Source: Mixophyes australis | Taxonomy: Eukaryota; Chordata; Amphibia; Anura; Limnodynastidae | Direction of reading: 5' to 3' | Length of the DNA stretch: 64,000 nt | Assembly (NCBI GenBank): GCA_036250195.1 | Contig: JAVHZZ010000004.1 | Span: 322,302,628 to 322,366,627 of the forward strand | Part shown: piece by piece, positions 1-10,798 of the stretch | Layout of the letters: every line of letters begins with the position of its first letter | Numbering within the stretch: position 1 is the stretch's first letter | Position numbers and translations under genes: made by a program | Notes under the pieces: generated by a model | Databases searched by the model: none | What the model was told of the DNA's origin: nothing | Seen by the model: only the letters and a program-made list of their open reading frames with translations

Positions 1-102
1 AGAATTAAAAGTATACACTTTGGTTCTCAACTTAGGACAGTCCCCAACTCTTGATCCTTTCTTCTCTAGTCATCTACATCCCATTTCTAATATCAAGAAA
101 TT

Positions 103-434
103 GGGCCTGATTCATTAAGGATCTTAACTTGAGAAACTTCTTATTTCAGTCTCCTGGACAAAACCATGTTACATTGCAAGGGGTGCAAATTAGTATTCTG
201 TTTTGCACATAAGTTAAATACTGACTTGTTTTTTCTTGTAGCACAAATACTTGATAGCTTATTTGTACACTGAAATTTAAAGTTGATATTTGTGTGCTAC
301 ATGAAAAAACAGTCAGTTTTTAACTTATGTGCAAAACAGAAAACTAATTTGCACCCCTTGCATTGTAACATGGTTTTGTCCAGGATACTGAAATAAGAAG
401 TTTCTCAAGTTAAGATCCATAATGAATCAGGCCC
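103..434. mobile_element. Palindromic MITE, GGGCCTGATTCATTAAG family, copy 1
   Basis: This is a 332-bp fold-back element. The left end reads GGGCCTGATTCATTAAGG and the right end reads AATGAATCAGGCCC. The two arms of about 135 bp are near-perfect reverse complements: both carry the blocks TTTTGCACATAAGTTAAA and CTTGCATTGTAACATGG or their complements. They enclose a unique centre of about 55 bp. No coding capacity is seen. Related copies are at 8677, 37427, 52227 and 54072. The superfamily cannot be assigned, because I find no clean target duplication. Confidence 0.85.
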
Positions 435-1447
435 ATTGCCTTGGAAATGGCCACCAGAGGCTATAGTCACTGTAAATGGACCCATACACTTTTAATAGCA
501 AATCAAGTGATCAGATAGAGAGAATTTTGTAAAGAAGAAATAGTCTAAAGCATGATGATTTGACAGAGTTCTTAAAAAACAGTACATAGAGTATGCCAGC
601 AGAATATGCATGGAAATGTCAGCTCATTATGACACAAAACATCTATCTATTAGGCCTTGTCGTGTGTATTTTTTTTTACAGCCACTTAAATATTTCAGTC
701 TAAAGTATGTCATATTTTGTTATTATTTCTTATACTGCACTGATTTAGATTCCTGTATTATAACTCAAGGAAGTCATACTTAAATAGAGTTGTTTATTAC
801 TCATGGAAGATGGCCATATTAAAAATACTCCACCATATTAGAAGGAATGGTGCTCCTGCTCATGTCTGGTCAATTGCAGCAACTAGCAAAACAATTACTC
901 AACAATCAGCAACATCAATCTTCTAGATGTTTCCATTTAAAATAACATCCTGTATTTCCCGATATTGTATAGTGTTGAAAGAACTTGATCTTCTAGCTTC
1001 GTCCACCCATCACATTGAGGCTAAGCCATTCTCACACATGTATCAATTACCAGAACACCACAATCTGTTTCAAGGTTGAGACACTACATTTCTATACTGT
1101 TATGTGGGTAACATACATTTTATGTAATGGTTTTCTCACTCTGTAATTTATAGGAAAACCATAAAAAATAATAGTCTGTTCAGGACACAGCAGGAAAGCT
1201 TCCTTGTGGATTGCAGAACATGGAATCCTTATCACAATGTAGCAACTGCTACAGTGATTATATATAGCACTAATATATGCTCTGAAAGTTATCTGTCTTT
1301 TGATGTATTGCACTTTTCAATGAATGGCGCAATTGAGCACCTCTTGACACATTGGTTGCATCGCTCATCTCTATTTATCCTTTGCTATTCTGTATGTGAG
1401 ACTATGGATCAAATGGTGATGGAAAATAAATGGTAAAAATACATTAG
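435..1447. other. AT-rich intronic DNA, nothing recognised
   Basis: I see only short open frames with stop-rich, non-coding composition and no repeat boundaries, splice-flanked open blocks or RNA genes. Confidence 0.5.
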
Positions 1448-2160
1448 GCTTAGAAGCTATGTAGGCAAAGCAAAATGACAGTTGTTGTCAGTGCTTATTC
1501 TTAACACATCATGGGGTAAATGTATCAAGCTGAGAGTTTTCCGGCGGGTTTGAAAGTGGAGATGTTGCCTATAGCAACCAATCAGATTCTAGCTGTCATT
1601 TTGTAGAATGTACTAAATAAATGATAGCTAGACTGTTCGGTTTTTCAAACCCGCCGAAAAACTCCCAGCTTGAAACATTTCCCCCATATCTGTATCTATC
1701 TAGCAAAATTAAAACATAAGGTATTAGATCATATTTTGATCAAAACATTTCAGCCTGCATCCCAGCATCAAGGGCACCTCATTGTATGCAGGTCCTACAC
1801 TGACCTATATGCTTCAGACACCAAAATGTAGTTAAAATCAGATGCACTCACCTCCCAGGTATAGAGGCCTATATCTAGCAGGGGATGGCCTATTAAGCCA
1901 CACCCGAATAAGCCTTACATAAGCTTTATGGACAGTTGCTAGGCAACATAAGGCAAGTTGTTGTCAGCGCATATCCTTAACACTGCATATCTGTGTATCT
2001 AGCAAAATGAAAACATGAGGTATTAGTTTGTGCAGGCTTAAATGTTTTGATCAAAATATGAACTAATAGCTCATGTTTTCATTTTTCTAGATATACACAG
2101 ATATGCAGTGTTAAGGATAAGCGCTGACAACAACTATCCTTTTGCTTAGAAGCTATGTAG
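1448..2160. mobile_element. Compound fold-back insertion bracketed by a 17-bp direct repeat
   Basis: The sequence GCTTAGAAGCTATGTAG occurs at 1448-1464 and again, identically, at 2144-2160. Between the two lie two copies of one element. The first copy runs about 1465-1760 and is interrupted by another MITE (1513-1685). The second copy, 1951-2145, is itself a hairpin: its left arm carries GTTGTTGTCAGCGCATATCC, its right arm carries the complement, and they meet at TTTTGATCAAAA near 2040. The 190 bp between the copies is unclassified. The 17-bp repeat could be a long target duplication or part of the element's own arm. Confidence 0.65.
1513..1685. mobile_element. GGGGTAAATGTAT fold-back MITE nested in the compound insertion
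   Basis: The arms GGGGTAAATGTATCAAGC and (complement) GGGGGAAATGTTTCAAGC enclose the block CAACCAATCAGATTCTAGCT. The same block recurs in inverted repeats at 24383 and 30499. The element splits a sequence whose intact version is readable at 1985-2000 (TTAACACTGCATATCTG), so it inserted after the compound element. A 3-bp CAT flanks both ends. Confidence 0.8.
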
Positions 2161-2182
2161 TAACAATTTTCAGAATGATTCT

Positions 2183-2363
2183 CCCTAAAGCAGTGGTTCC
2201 CAAACTGTGCGCCACAGCTCCCTGGGGTGCCTCGGCCAGGGCTGGAGGTAAGCAAGGCAGGGGACTACTTGGTACTTCTTTTGGCTTAGGGGTGCCTTTA
2301 AAAAAATAAGGAGACCCTAACGGTACCTTGAGCTGAGAAAGTTTGGGATCCACTGCCCTAAAG
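2183..2363. mobile_element. 165-bp hAT-type MITE with a perfect 8-bp TSD
   Basis: The terminal inverted repeats CAGTGGTTCCCAAACT (2191) and, from the other end, CAGTGGATCCCAAACTTT bound the element. It is flanked on both sides by the identical 8-mer CCCTAAAG (2183-2190 and 2356-2363). The 8-bp target duplication and CAG-starting ends are diagnostic of the hAT superfamily. There is no internal coding sequence. Confidence 0.9.
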
Positions 2364-4328
2364 CATATGAATTATGTTACTGTTCCAAAATATTGGTTAT
2401 GCTCATTGTTTTGAATAACCTTTATTGACTTTTTTCCAAGTTATCAATGCTATTTGATGTTATGGTCAATGTTTTTAATACCCTTTCTTGACTTTTTCAA
2501 ATGTATTACTGCTATATTTTTTTCTTAACTGCTGCAAAACTAGATTCCTAATGTATTGGATTGTCCTTGGAAATTGGTCTTTTTCTACTATTTCATTCAT
2601 CATCAATTATAATTTAGATTCTAATCTGGTAGTTTATTACTCTTTAATAAGTGTATTTAATGACTTCACGCAATTAGCACACCTGTTGTGCTATATTTTG
2701 TTCCTAAAAAGTCCCGATTACATACAGTGCACACAGTGGATATTGCTATTTTGTGTGAATCAATGTTTAAGATAATTCAGCCTATCAATTTACTACGAAC
2801 CAGTGACATCACTGAAGCATGACGAATATTTATGAGACACTGGCTTCTGCTGAATTTTTATGAAAATTGATTCATCTCTCAATACCACTTGCAGGAGACA
2901 TGTTATTTTTAAATATTGGAGATTTTTGCTTTAATTAAAGCAAAACTAAATCTAATAGAAGATATACAAAGTTGTTCTATTGGGTACATAGTAATAATGT
3001 AAATGACCCCTTCCTAAAATACTGGATTTATAAACTTATAGATCCATATCCACCCTATATTGTATGTAGGAACACAAACTATTCTTATTCTTTGTGCATT
3101 CTAATATAATATTAATGATAAAGGAGTATCAAAGGAGTAGGTCTATGCCTGCCAAGACTGCAAAGTGTGTGACATGCATAGTTGAATTTGGCAATTGGCA
3201 AAGACTCCCTATAAATGATTTTAAAATGTTGGCAACTTTACTCCTTATACACAGATTAATGCATTCTAGCTTCCTACATTATACTTGTACATGCTTCAGT
3301 ACTAAAATGCTCCCTTCCCACTTCAACACTCTCACTTCACCTGTAATGGTCAATGGCAGCTTGAAATTGCTTTCCTCTCCTACTTTTGTGTCTTCATGAG
3401 TCCTACCTTGTGTGTTTAATTCATTGGTGGCAATGGATTTCTGCAGCACGGTGAAGGCAGATAGTGCTAAATGAAAGAGGGGAAACAGAAGTACAAGATT
3501 GTAGACAAGACATTGTTTCAGCAGGAAAATAGAGTTCAGTTTACATTAGCTACATTTCAGTAGCTTACATTCCACAAAAACTGCCCTTTAAAATGAAGCT
3601 CACATCTAGTTCTGAAATGATTATTCATGCAAAACATAATTGTTTTACCGAACAACCTGCCCTTTAGGCATATAATTAATAAGATAGGCCGAATGACAGC
3701 AGGTAACATGCTATGAGGAAAAATGCTGGCTATTGGGTAACATGCTATGAGGAATAATGCTACCTATTGCTTTATGTAAATATCACTGTATACTATCTAC
3801 TTAATTGGACTCAAGTACAGGTCAGATTGACATGAATAATCTCCCATTCATCTTACTTCACACAGAAGGTTGCTTTGGAATACAGAGTGTTATTTTATAT
3901 CATGGAAATTTTGAAACATGTTTACTGATACTTGTAAGAATTTTCTAGATTTAGGTAATACACTACTATAGCCAATATTAACTAAAACAAATTTGCTGTA
4001 GCAGAGGGTTAACTGAACCATCTAACGTTTTCCTGTGGGTCTAGAGAGCTCTGATTCATGGTATAATCATTTTTAACTTTTACATAATCAAAGGGATTTC
4101 CCCCCTTTGTGACCAAGCCAATTACTTCAGGGTATGTCTGTTTCATTATAAATAATTTTCTTGGTTCCCAAAGAATGTTTTATATTATTTTTGTCAGAAG
4201 AGATGGGGCTTCCTATTTGAATATTTTTTTTTTCTAATCTACCATATATATGTAAAATGGCAAATTTACATACTTGTGTAACTGTTACAAGTTCAGTAAT
4301 CAAGCTAAACCAGCTACATCTCCTGAGT
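2364..4328. other. Intronic DNA with one 34-bp tandem duplication
   Basis: The stretch is AT-rich with no recognised exon. At 3703-3770 a 34-bp unit beginning GGTAACATGCTATGAGGA is present twice in tandem with few mismatches. A 95-codon open frame near 2488-2775 has random-like, low-complexity composition and is not supported as a gene. Confidence 0.5.
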
Positions 4329-4894
4329 GTAACAGTCAGGGGTGCCATCAGGGGGGTATGGGGAGTACTGTTGTACCGAGCCTGGGCTCACCAGGGGGCC
4401 CAGAGGTGGTGCAACACATACTTACCATGGGGCCCGCTGTCTTCCAGTCTCCGTTGGTCTCCACCGCGTCTCCGCTGGTCTGCGCTGCTGTCTGTTGCTG
4501 TCTTCAGCCTGGCTGTCAGTGTGACAGCCAGGCAGCAGAATGCTATCGCAGGGGTGGAGGAATCATTCCCCTGCGATCATATGATCTGCCTGTGACAGCC
4601 AGGCAGCTGCCAATCATGATCGCAGGGGAATCATTGCTCCACCCCTGCGATCATGTGATGTTCCCTTCTCACTGATTGTGTGGTGTGACCTGACGTCACA
4701 CCACTGTTCCCGCCACCGCAGAAGAAGAGGGAGCAGCAGCTGCAACATCTCTGTAACTGTAAGTATATTTTACAGATTTTTTTTCAGGTTTATCTGTTTG
4801 TGGGGGGGGGGGGGGGCGCTCATTGGAGGGGGGGGCCCGGCCCACGTCATTTGTATTGGGCCCCATGATATCTGATGGCGGCCCTGATAACAGT
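4329..4894. mobile_element. 550-bp non-autonomous hAT element
   Basis: The ends CAGGGGTGCCATCAG (4337) and, in complement, CAGGGCCGCCATCAG (to 4886) form 15-bp inverted repeats with two mismatches. They are flanked by GTAACAGT and ATAACAGT, an 8-bp target duplication with one mismatch. The interior is GC-rich. It contains an imperfect inverted duplication around 4530-4660 (repeated GCAGGGG and GATCATATGATC motifs) and a run of G near 4801-4815. No transposase remains. Open frames here are by-products of the GC-rich palindromes. Confidence 0.85.
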
Positions 4895-6330
4895 AACACA
4901 TATGTGTAGTCTATTTTAAATGTGAAGGACGTTCTGGACTGGACTGTATGATTTTGGTTTACTTATTTTTGCTCTGATGTGTCTCCCTTTTTACTGGCAC
5001 TAAAAGGTTCAGTGTAACTGGATCTAATCAAGTTACTTCTACTCAATCCAATTTTATTGTTAGCAAGCAGGAGGGATCTGATAAAGGTCTCTCCTATCCT
5101 GCCTTTCCCTGGGACTAGTAGGCAACGTCCTTATGATGTCACTGAACTGATGTAACAGGATTTCCTGTCCAGATAAGGAAATTAACTCTAAGTGCTATGA
5201 TCGGGGTATTAGGAACCAATTTAAATGATTCCTGGAAGCTTTTCTGGACACCAGTTTCTGTCTGCTATTTGAAAAGGTCAGCGTAGAGTTTACCAGCCCA
5301 CGTTATACCTTTATAATAAGGTGTGTCGTCGGCATGTGTTTAAGCTACACAAAGGATTCCATATTTCTTTGAAAGTCTGTACAATGTCAATGGCATGAAT
5401 AACTAAACACACTTGCGTTATATAGAATTTTCCTTGCTTTCAGCATGTACAATACAGCACTAAACATTGAATAGTTCTTTATGACCCACTTTTGCAAAGC
5501 CTGAGATTGTGGAACAGAAATGATTATCATTCTAAAATGTCCTGGATGGTCTGCACAACCATACTGCTGCCTGGGACGGCAATGAAATGGCTCACTTCTT
5601 ATCCCATACAAAAGCTATCAACAAATATAGTATTTTTAAGTATTAATACATTAATCAAGCAACTGACTTATACATTTCCCACAAGAGAATTGTTATTTTT
5701 AAAATTCATAATTTTTTTGATGCTTCCAAAACTTGTTCCCTGAGACAGGCCCTGTGTGTGCTCTTACTCACCTATAATACAATGAATTTACCTGATATCG
5801 CTGCAAAAATCTAAATGTCCCTATTACTAAAATGAAATGTCAGTGTGATAAGAACTGACAGCATATTTTATTGCAGTGGTTTTACCGCTCTCCCTTTGAG
5901 CTCGTTCTCATCTCTGGGTTACAGCGAAGGTCATTTGCTAATAGCAGGATATAGAGATGAGCAGCACTTATGCACATATGCACCTATTTATCTGCCTCAC
6001 CCATACAATGTTGTGATTTTGGACAACTCCCTTAATTAATTACAAATTCAAATATTCATCATAAAATGATGCTCCTTGGAGATTAATTTATGTATTAAAG
6101 AAATCATGAGAGTAAGGGGGTTTTAGGGCTGTCTGTATTTCATGTATCACATTTGTGTACTAGAATGGTTTTTACGTTGGTATTAGTGTGCATAACAATG
6201 TACTTTCCCATATAAAGCGTGCCTGGATACTGACACCTCTGGAGCACCCATATAAATTTCTTGTGTAATCAAAAAATGTTCTGCTACCTCCACTAACCCA
6301 GAAATTCCCCTGTATCCTGTAAATGTACAC
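4895..6330. other. Intronic DNA, nothing recognised
   Basis: No repeat ends, splice-flanked open blocks or RNA signals were found. Composition is uniform and AT-rich. Confidence 0.45.
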
Positions 6331-6504
6331 TCTCCACCCAGAGGTGAAACTAGAGAGCAGTGGGCCCTGGTGCAGGGATGCAGGGAGGTGGGATCCAAGG
6401 CCCTTGATCCTCTGGTATCTGCCATGCAGTTGGCCGTATTATCTCCATGGGCCCCGATGCACCACACTTGCTGCATCAATGGTAGTTCCGCCACTGTCTC
6501 CACC
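6331..6504. mobile_element. 158-bp hAT-type MITE with a perfect 8-bp TSD
   Basis: The left end is CAGAGGTGAAACTAGAGAGC (6339) and the right end, in complement, is CAGTGGCGGAACTACC. Both sides carry the 8-mer TCTCCACC (6331-6338 and 6497-6504). CAGTGGCGNAACTA is a very widespread vertebrate hAT terminal motif. The element is non-coding. Confidence 0.9.
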
Positions 6505-6550
6505 TCTTGAAACTCATTTAAATATCTTGACCTGCAATGCAACATCTTAG

Positions 6551-6762
6551 ACTGGCTACGCACTACAGTGTTTTTAGCTGATCATTGGGCCAATCAGACG
6601 ATAAACATCCAGTTGGCCCGATATTAGCGTGTACCCTGCAACAATGAATGATTATCGTTCCAAAGCACATCATGGTTTTGAACGAGATTCTTAAACTGAC
6701 TTAAAAATCTCGTTCAACAATGGAAGGATGTAGTTCCAATTATGCAGTGTGTATACACTCAC
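6551..6762. mobile_element. Degenerate MITE related to the GTACACACTAC family
   Basis: The left end CTGGCTACGCACTACAGTG resembles the terminal repeat of the better preserved element at 28301-28728. A matching CAGTGTGTATACACTC stands near 6745-6762. Between them is a hairpin built on GAACGAGATT and AATCTCGTTC (6680-6715). The ends are weak, so the limits are approximate. Confidence 0.5.
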
Positions 6763-7356
6763 GGCCGCAGGGTCCATAGATCTCTATGGGGTGTGCGGAG
6801 TCAGGATCTTTTCAGTGATGGCTGTGACAGATGAAGAGCACAGATCTGATGGTAAATTGTTTAAAGCTTCAATAGTGTGCAATCAGCATGCTGATTGGGA
6901 GTTTTTTCTTTAGTTGCTGGTAAAATTGCTAAAAATATGGCATTGTTAGAATCTTCCTGTAGTGAGTAATAAGCCTTAGTATTTTACAGCCTTTCTAGAG
7001 CTTTCCTACCTGCTCAACCTAATTTGATGTGAGGTCATGCCATGACTGACCCTGTCATTAGGTGAACCTAGGCAGTCGCCTAGGGTGCAATAATTTAGGA
7101 ACACCTAAAACACTGAATGAGTGATATAATGTAACTCATCCAGTTTCTTTTATTTTCTCTTCTGTGCCCCAACACTTAGCACCTGCCTCTGATATGAGAG
7201 AGAGACTGCTGGCTGCTGCTCCTCATTGTTAGTCATGGGCTTGGAGTGTGTCGCTCCCAGTCTGAGAAGTAGATGATACCACAAACCCCCACCTCCCATC
7301 TGTTAATGTAGGAGGCAGTGTGGATGGGGTGCAGAACACAGCACCTCCATACCACA

Positions 7357-7554
7357 CCTGGGGGTAAATGTATGAACGTGCGGGTGCTTCAACTCCGGCG
7401 TGTTCAGCGTCTTCGGCGATTAAATTTAAAGCGGCGCTGCATTGTAAAGGGAAACTTCCCCTTACAATGCAGCGCCGCTTGAAATTTAATCGTCGAAGAC
7501 GCTGAACACGCGGGTGTTGAAGAACCCGCACGTTCATACATTTACTCCCTGGTG
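7357..7554. mobile_element. GC-rich, near-perfect palindromic MITE
   Basis: The arms begin GGGTAAATGTATGAACG on the left and, in complement, GAGTAAATGTATGAACG on the right. They stay paired for about 85 bp each, through CGTCTTCGGCGATTAAATTT and GCGGCGCTGCATTGTAA, down to a short loop near 7450-7460. CCTGG flanks both sides and may be the target duplication. The arms are rich in CpG, in contrast to the AT-rich surroundings. It shares the GGGTAAATGTAT end with the MITE at 1513. The 102-codon open frame across it is a palindrome artefact. Confidence 0.85.
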
Positions 7555-8676
7555 GGGGTTATACACAGAGATCTGGAGATGACATATACTGTTCACAAAT
7601 CTTCTGTTGACAACTACTTGTCTGAAAAGATTAATAAATTAAGTAAGAAAAGGGAAAAATATGCTAGATAATACTATGATTATTCATTTTGAAAATACAT
7701 TTACATTTTATATTAAATAAACTGTTTTTGGAGAGCATCATTTATTATTTAGAAACATATGGCTTAATATTCCTAAATGACTTTATCTGTCAATCAGAAA
7801 GACACAGAAAGTGAAATATTGCCATTTTCCAGACATGCCTAGACAGAAAATGTGGTTTACCTCTTGTTAAACAGCAAGCTATAAAACTTTACAGATTCAC
7901 ATATTTGAAGTGTCAGAGCAAGCCGCACGCAAAAGTACATCCTATTTAAATTTCATTGTTATAAAACGCAGCATGAGTTGTAAATTCAATGGTGCACATC
8001 ATAACATTCTGAAGACAAAGCTGAAAGCAAATACATCAGCAGGTGCTACATTTTTGTAGAATATGTTTAGTCCACAAGCATTTTCTTATTAACACCACTG
8101 AAATCTGAAAATGAAATGCATGCATGCCGGCGAGTATTGTTAAAAGTCTTGGCAAATAATACATTGCATTCCAATTTCTGCAGGACTAACGTGACCCACA
8201 TGTCGACTGGATGCTCTGTCTTTTCATAAATTAAAAGAGTGTTTTGACATAAAGGTTGCAGAAAATTGTGACTCCTAAATAGTCATTCTTTTCAGCTAAT
8301 GCAATGTGTAAAAATCTGATCTCTTGACATTTTTCTAGGAAAAAATAACAGAGGAAAACATAATTTCCTAAAAATAATCTTATGTTGAGACAATTTACTC
8401 TAAATAAGCATAGAAACATAGCTAGGCAAAAGTTTTCACCTCCCACCTGCTACGGTATAATGCAGCGTGGGCACATCTCCAGGGAGAGGGGGATTGCACA
8501 GTGCCCTGTGTGAGTGTGCTCTGAACCTGAATGCAGTTGACAGATCGTGGATAAATATAATGGAAACATCTAAGTAAATGATGCATTTATTTGTGCAAAG
8601 CTGTCACCCAAACTCTGCCAGCTTAGTTAAAGAACTTCCCTCGCTTCATGGCAACCTGTTGCAGAGAAGTAACAGA
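7555..8676. other. Intronic DNA, nothing recognised
   Basis: Uniform AT-rich sequence without repeat ends or exon-like blocks. Confidence 0.45.
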
Positions 8677-8983
8677 GGGCCTGAATAAGGAGAACAAAGC
8701 ATAAAAAAGGAGTAACTTTGCACTTGGGCAAAACCATGTTGCATTGGAGGAAGAGGTAAATTTAAAATGCAGGGACAGTTTTATAGTGGGGGTAGAGCAT
8801 GTCCTAGATCAACTTTAAATGTCAGTGTAAAAATAAAACATTTGTGTGCTAGATGAAAAACAGCCTGTATTCAACTTATGTGCAAAATAATAAACTAATT
8901 TGCACCCCTTGCATTGTAACATGGTTTGTCCCGGAGAACATTTACTCCTTTTTTTGCTTTACTTTCCTTAATGATTCAGGCCC
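8677..8983. mobile_element. GGGCCTGA-family palindromic MITE, divergent copy 2
   Basis: The ends GGGCCTGAATAAGG and CCTTAATGATTCAGGCCC match the element at 103. The right arm keeps TGCACCCCTTGCATTGTAAC. The left arm belongs to a diverged variant (AAAACCATGTTGCATTGGAGG), so the palindrome is imperfect. Confidence 0.75.
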
Positions 8984-9013
8984 AGAGAGCTTGGGGAACA
9001 TTTATTTTATGTA

Positions 9014-9391
9014 CATTCCACAACCCCCTCCCTCTCCGTCCCTGCCTCCGTTCTCCCCATTCCCTCCTCCTACCATTGTGTCTCTGTCCGTCCTACCCTA
9101 CCCTTAGATTATACGCTCCTCCGAGCAGGGCCTCCTCTCCTTCTGTTCCCCACCACCTTAACTCTGCACTCCAGCTCCTTGTTTCCTCCGTGAGGTCCTC
9201 CAGCCCCTGTCTCTACCCCGCTGGGGGCTCTCACCTCTAATCTAGCTGTTCATTGAGCTTCTGAGTTACTGTGATTTCTGTGAACTGTACTGCGCTGTCT
9301 CACCCTGTATCGTGTTTCTGTCTGTCCCTGTACGGCGCTACGGATACCTAGTGGCGCCCTATAAATAAAAATTAATAATAATAATAATAAC
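9014..9391 (+). mobile_element. 3' end of an L2-like LINE fragment
   Basis: The C/T-rich stretch is followed by the motif TTAGATTATACGCTCC, then CTGTACGGCGCTACGG, GGCGCCCTATAAATAAA and a terminal (AAT)n run. This order is the signature of the 3' tail of L2-clade LINEs and of SINEs that borrow it. No reverse transcriptase remains in this fragment. Confidence 0.7.
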
Positions 9392-9444
9392 TGCACTAAA
9401 TTGTGGTTTACACCAATTATTTAATATTTAATCAATCACATAAT

Positions 9445-9759
9445 CAGCACTGCACTGGGGTCATGAGTTCAATTCCCGACCATGGCCTTATCTGTGTGGA
9501 GTTTGTATGTTCTTCCCGTGTTTGCGTGGGTTTCCACCGGGTGCTGCGGTTTCCTCCCACACTCCAAAAACATACTAGTAGGTTAATTGGCTACTATCTA
9601 ATTGACCCTAGTCTCTCTGTCTCTGTCTGTCTGAGTGTGTATGTTAGGAAATTCAGACAGTAAGCTCCAATGGAGCAGGGACTGATGTGAGTGAGTTCTC
9701 TGTACAGCACTGCAGAATTAGTGGCGCTATATAATTAAATGGTGATGATGATGATGATT
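9445..9759 (+). mobile_element. V-SINE-like tRNA-derived SINE, 5' truncated
   Basis: The element starts inside the tRNA-like head, with a B-box-like GAGTTCAATTCCCGACC at 9474. It continues with the conserved central block TGTGTGGAGTTTGTATGTTC and GTTTCCTCCCACACTCC, and then AGGTTAATTGGCTACTATC. It ends with the L2-like tail CTGTACAGCACTGCAGAATT, GTGGCGCTATATAA and a (TGA)n run. A fuller antisense copy is at 59810-60190. Confidence 0.85.
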
Positions 9760-10511
9760 TTCACTTGGTGTGCTTTTAAACATGTTAAAGCTATCGACAG
9801 CTACTGTGAAGGAAGATGATTTCCTCCCAGCCACATTTTAAAGTATTTCATTCTACTGTACATTTACTAATCAATGCAACTTTTAAATGTATCCTTTTGC
9901 AATTATTGTAAAAATGATTGTAAAAATAAACTTAGTTTTGGAGATTTCCAGTAGTAAAGCTGATGCAATGTATTTTGATGACTGGCTACAGACTCATAAT
10001 AACAGTAAAACCAGGTGTGCTCCTGCCCAACTGCATTGCAGTGCTAGTTTTAATTGAAGCAGTTTAAATATTTACCATGACAAAAATGAATCAATATGCA
10101 AGTCCTTAAAAAAAATCCCTACTCACACAAACATAATGCCAAAACATAATACTGTTGGGAACTTAATTGAAAATATACTGTTTAATGTAACACCAGGATA
10201 GATGCAATGTACCATTTTAGGACGATTACATAAATAATTCAGTTTTATAGTAAAAGAGAACATGATTCATGGATTGACGCCAGACATACACTCTACTAAT
10301 ATATACAATAGCAATAGCTGAAAGCAAATAAGTCTAACAATGTGTATACAGTTGCTGATTAAACAAATAATTATGTGTTTAACTTTAAATGCATATGTTG
10401 TGTCTGTTTGGTTACATGCAGTTATATTGTGTTTGTGTGTTATTATTATTATTATTTAGAATTGTATTAATTAATTTAATTGCTCAATTAAACTGTCTAT
10501 TTTTATTTCAG

Positions 10512-10649
10512 ATGGCTATACCACTGACGATATTGAGTTTTATTGGCGTGGGGGCAACCATGCGGTCACAGGAGTGGATAGAATTGAATTGCCACAATTT
10601 TCCATCGTAGACTACAAGCTCCTCTCGAAAAATGTTGTTTTTTCTACAG
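10512..10649 (+). CDS. GABRB2: GABA-A receptor beta subunit, exon encoding the end of the ligand-binding domain
   Basis: This 138-bp exon encodes the last extracellular beta strands of a Cys-loop, GABA-gated chloride channel subunit. It opens by completing a split Tyr codon, then [14 protein letters not shown], the beta-subunit signature [12 protein letters not shown], and VVFSTG. The Phe and Thr of FSTG correspond to loop C residues F200 and T202 of mammalian beta2, which line the GABA site between beta and alpha subunits. The acceptor is TTTTATTTCAG and the donor is G|GTTGGT. It leaves one base of a Gly codon, completed in the next exon. The exon length equals that in mammalian beta genes. 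Several positions (GGNH, VDR, LLSKN) differ from human beta2 and resemble beta3, while the later exons are clearly beta2-like. GABRB4 of birds and other vertebrates is the main alternative. Confidence 0.93.
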
Positions 10650-10798
10650 GTTGGTAAACAATACATTAAGTATAGTACAACATGTTAAATACATGGGTTA
10701 TTTTAAGTCTCTGTAAACCATTTGTTAATGTTCAGCTTAATGCTGCACTTACTGCACTTACGCCTGTGGTTTGGGGGAAGGGTTCAAAGAGTGGTGTT

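Larger units (their letters stand above)
1..10511 (+). other. GABRB2: Intron of the GABRB2-like gene (3' part)
   Basis: This stretch ends at a good splice acceptor (a T-rich tract followed by CAG at 10509-10511). It lies upstream of an exon that starts in the middle of a codon, so it is intronic, and its donor lies outside the window. I looked for the preceding 83-bp beta-subunit exon, which would carry the Cys-loop motif, and did not find it. No other host exon is visible. The intron is mainly AT-rich DNA with many small mobile elements, listed separately. Confidence 0.8.

Noticed and set aside
4257..4675. Overlapping 112- and 133-codon frames
   Set aside because: They lie in a GC-rich non-autonomous hAT element and have no protein-like motifs.
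7229..7537. 102-codon minus-strand frame with Arg-rich content
   Set aside because: It is produced by a perfect palindrome of a MITE.
10389..10610. 73-codon open frame overlapping the first GABRB2 exon
   Set aside because: It reads the exon in the wrong phase; the correct phase gives the conserved beta-subunit sequence and continues into the next exon.
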